Of a DNA stretch of 6,302 nt, positions 6,272-6,302 are shown in pieces. Under the pieces are notes generated by a model that searched no databases, was not told where the DNA came from, and saw nothing but the letters and a program-made list of their open reading frames with translations. Numbering within the stretch: position 1 is the stretch's first letter; each line of letters begins with the position of its first letter. This DNA comes from an uncultured Bacilli bacterium (GTDB lineage Bacteria; Bacillota_I; Bacilli_A; RF39; UBA660): NCBI GenBank assembly GCA_910586635.1, contig CAJUJA010000018.1, positions 10,418 to 16,719 on the forward strand, written 5' to 3'. The position numbers and the translations under genes were made by a program.

Positions 6272-6302
6272 TAACATAAAATGTCTAACTTTTTCATATA
6301 TA

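Noticed and set aside
6275..6285. Small palindrome ACAT-AAA-ATGT upstream of the exporter, possible regulator operator
   Set aside because: Only four base pairs per arm and no extension on either side; expected often in AT-rich DNA.

Overview
The window is AT-rich DNA with strong AGGAGG-type ribosome binding sites and sigma-70/sigA-like promoter elements. It also carries a YitT-family gene and a heterodimeric multidrug-type ABC exporter. Together these point to a low-GC Bacillota, probably an uncultured gut Bacilli or Clostridia; that assignment is inference. All the stops I can place are TAA or TAG, and nothing demands a non-standard genetic code.

Every gene lies on the minus strand, so transcription runs from high to low coordinates. 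(1) 6244-2248: two overlapping genes encode the two halves of an ABC exporter. The 724-aa half has a degenerate ATPase site (Asp for the catalytic Glu, Gln for the switch His) and an extra extracytoplasmic domain. The 609-aa half is canonical. The operon ends at a clear hairpin/U-tract terminator (2212-2242). (2) 2169-1290: a YitT-family membrane protein gene begins from an extended -10 promoter abutting that terminator. It is broken by a frameshift near 2014-2019. Two terminator-like hairpins follow it (about 1258-1210 and 1201-1166). (3) 1030-95: a single-membrane-anchor, cysteine-rich extracytoplasmic protein of unknown function, followed by a hairpin terminator with U-tracts on both sides (33-81).

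The most notable signal is the promoter of the last gene. A perfect TTGACA (-35) and a good TATACT (-10) are separated by 19 bp, and ten of those bases are an uninterrupted G tract on the coding strand. Such a mononucleotide run inside a promoter spacer is the hallmark of slipped-strand phase variation, as known for Neisseria porA and opc. Here it would switch a predicted surface protein. At G10 the spacer is 2 bp longer than the optimum, predicting a weak or OFF state; G8-G9 would give 17-18 bp. The open frame extends upstream across this promoter to a TTG inside the -35 box, so automatic start calls are likely to hide the switch. I place the start at the GTG at 1030-1028, downstream of a GGAG site.

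The three transcription units look independent. The exporter and YitT genes are ordinary housekeeping or accessory membrane functions. The phase-variable surface protein is the accessory element.
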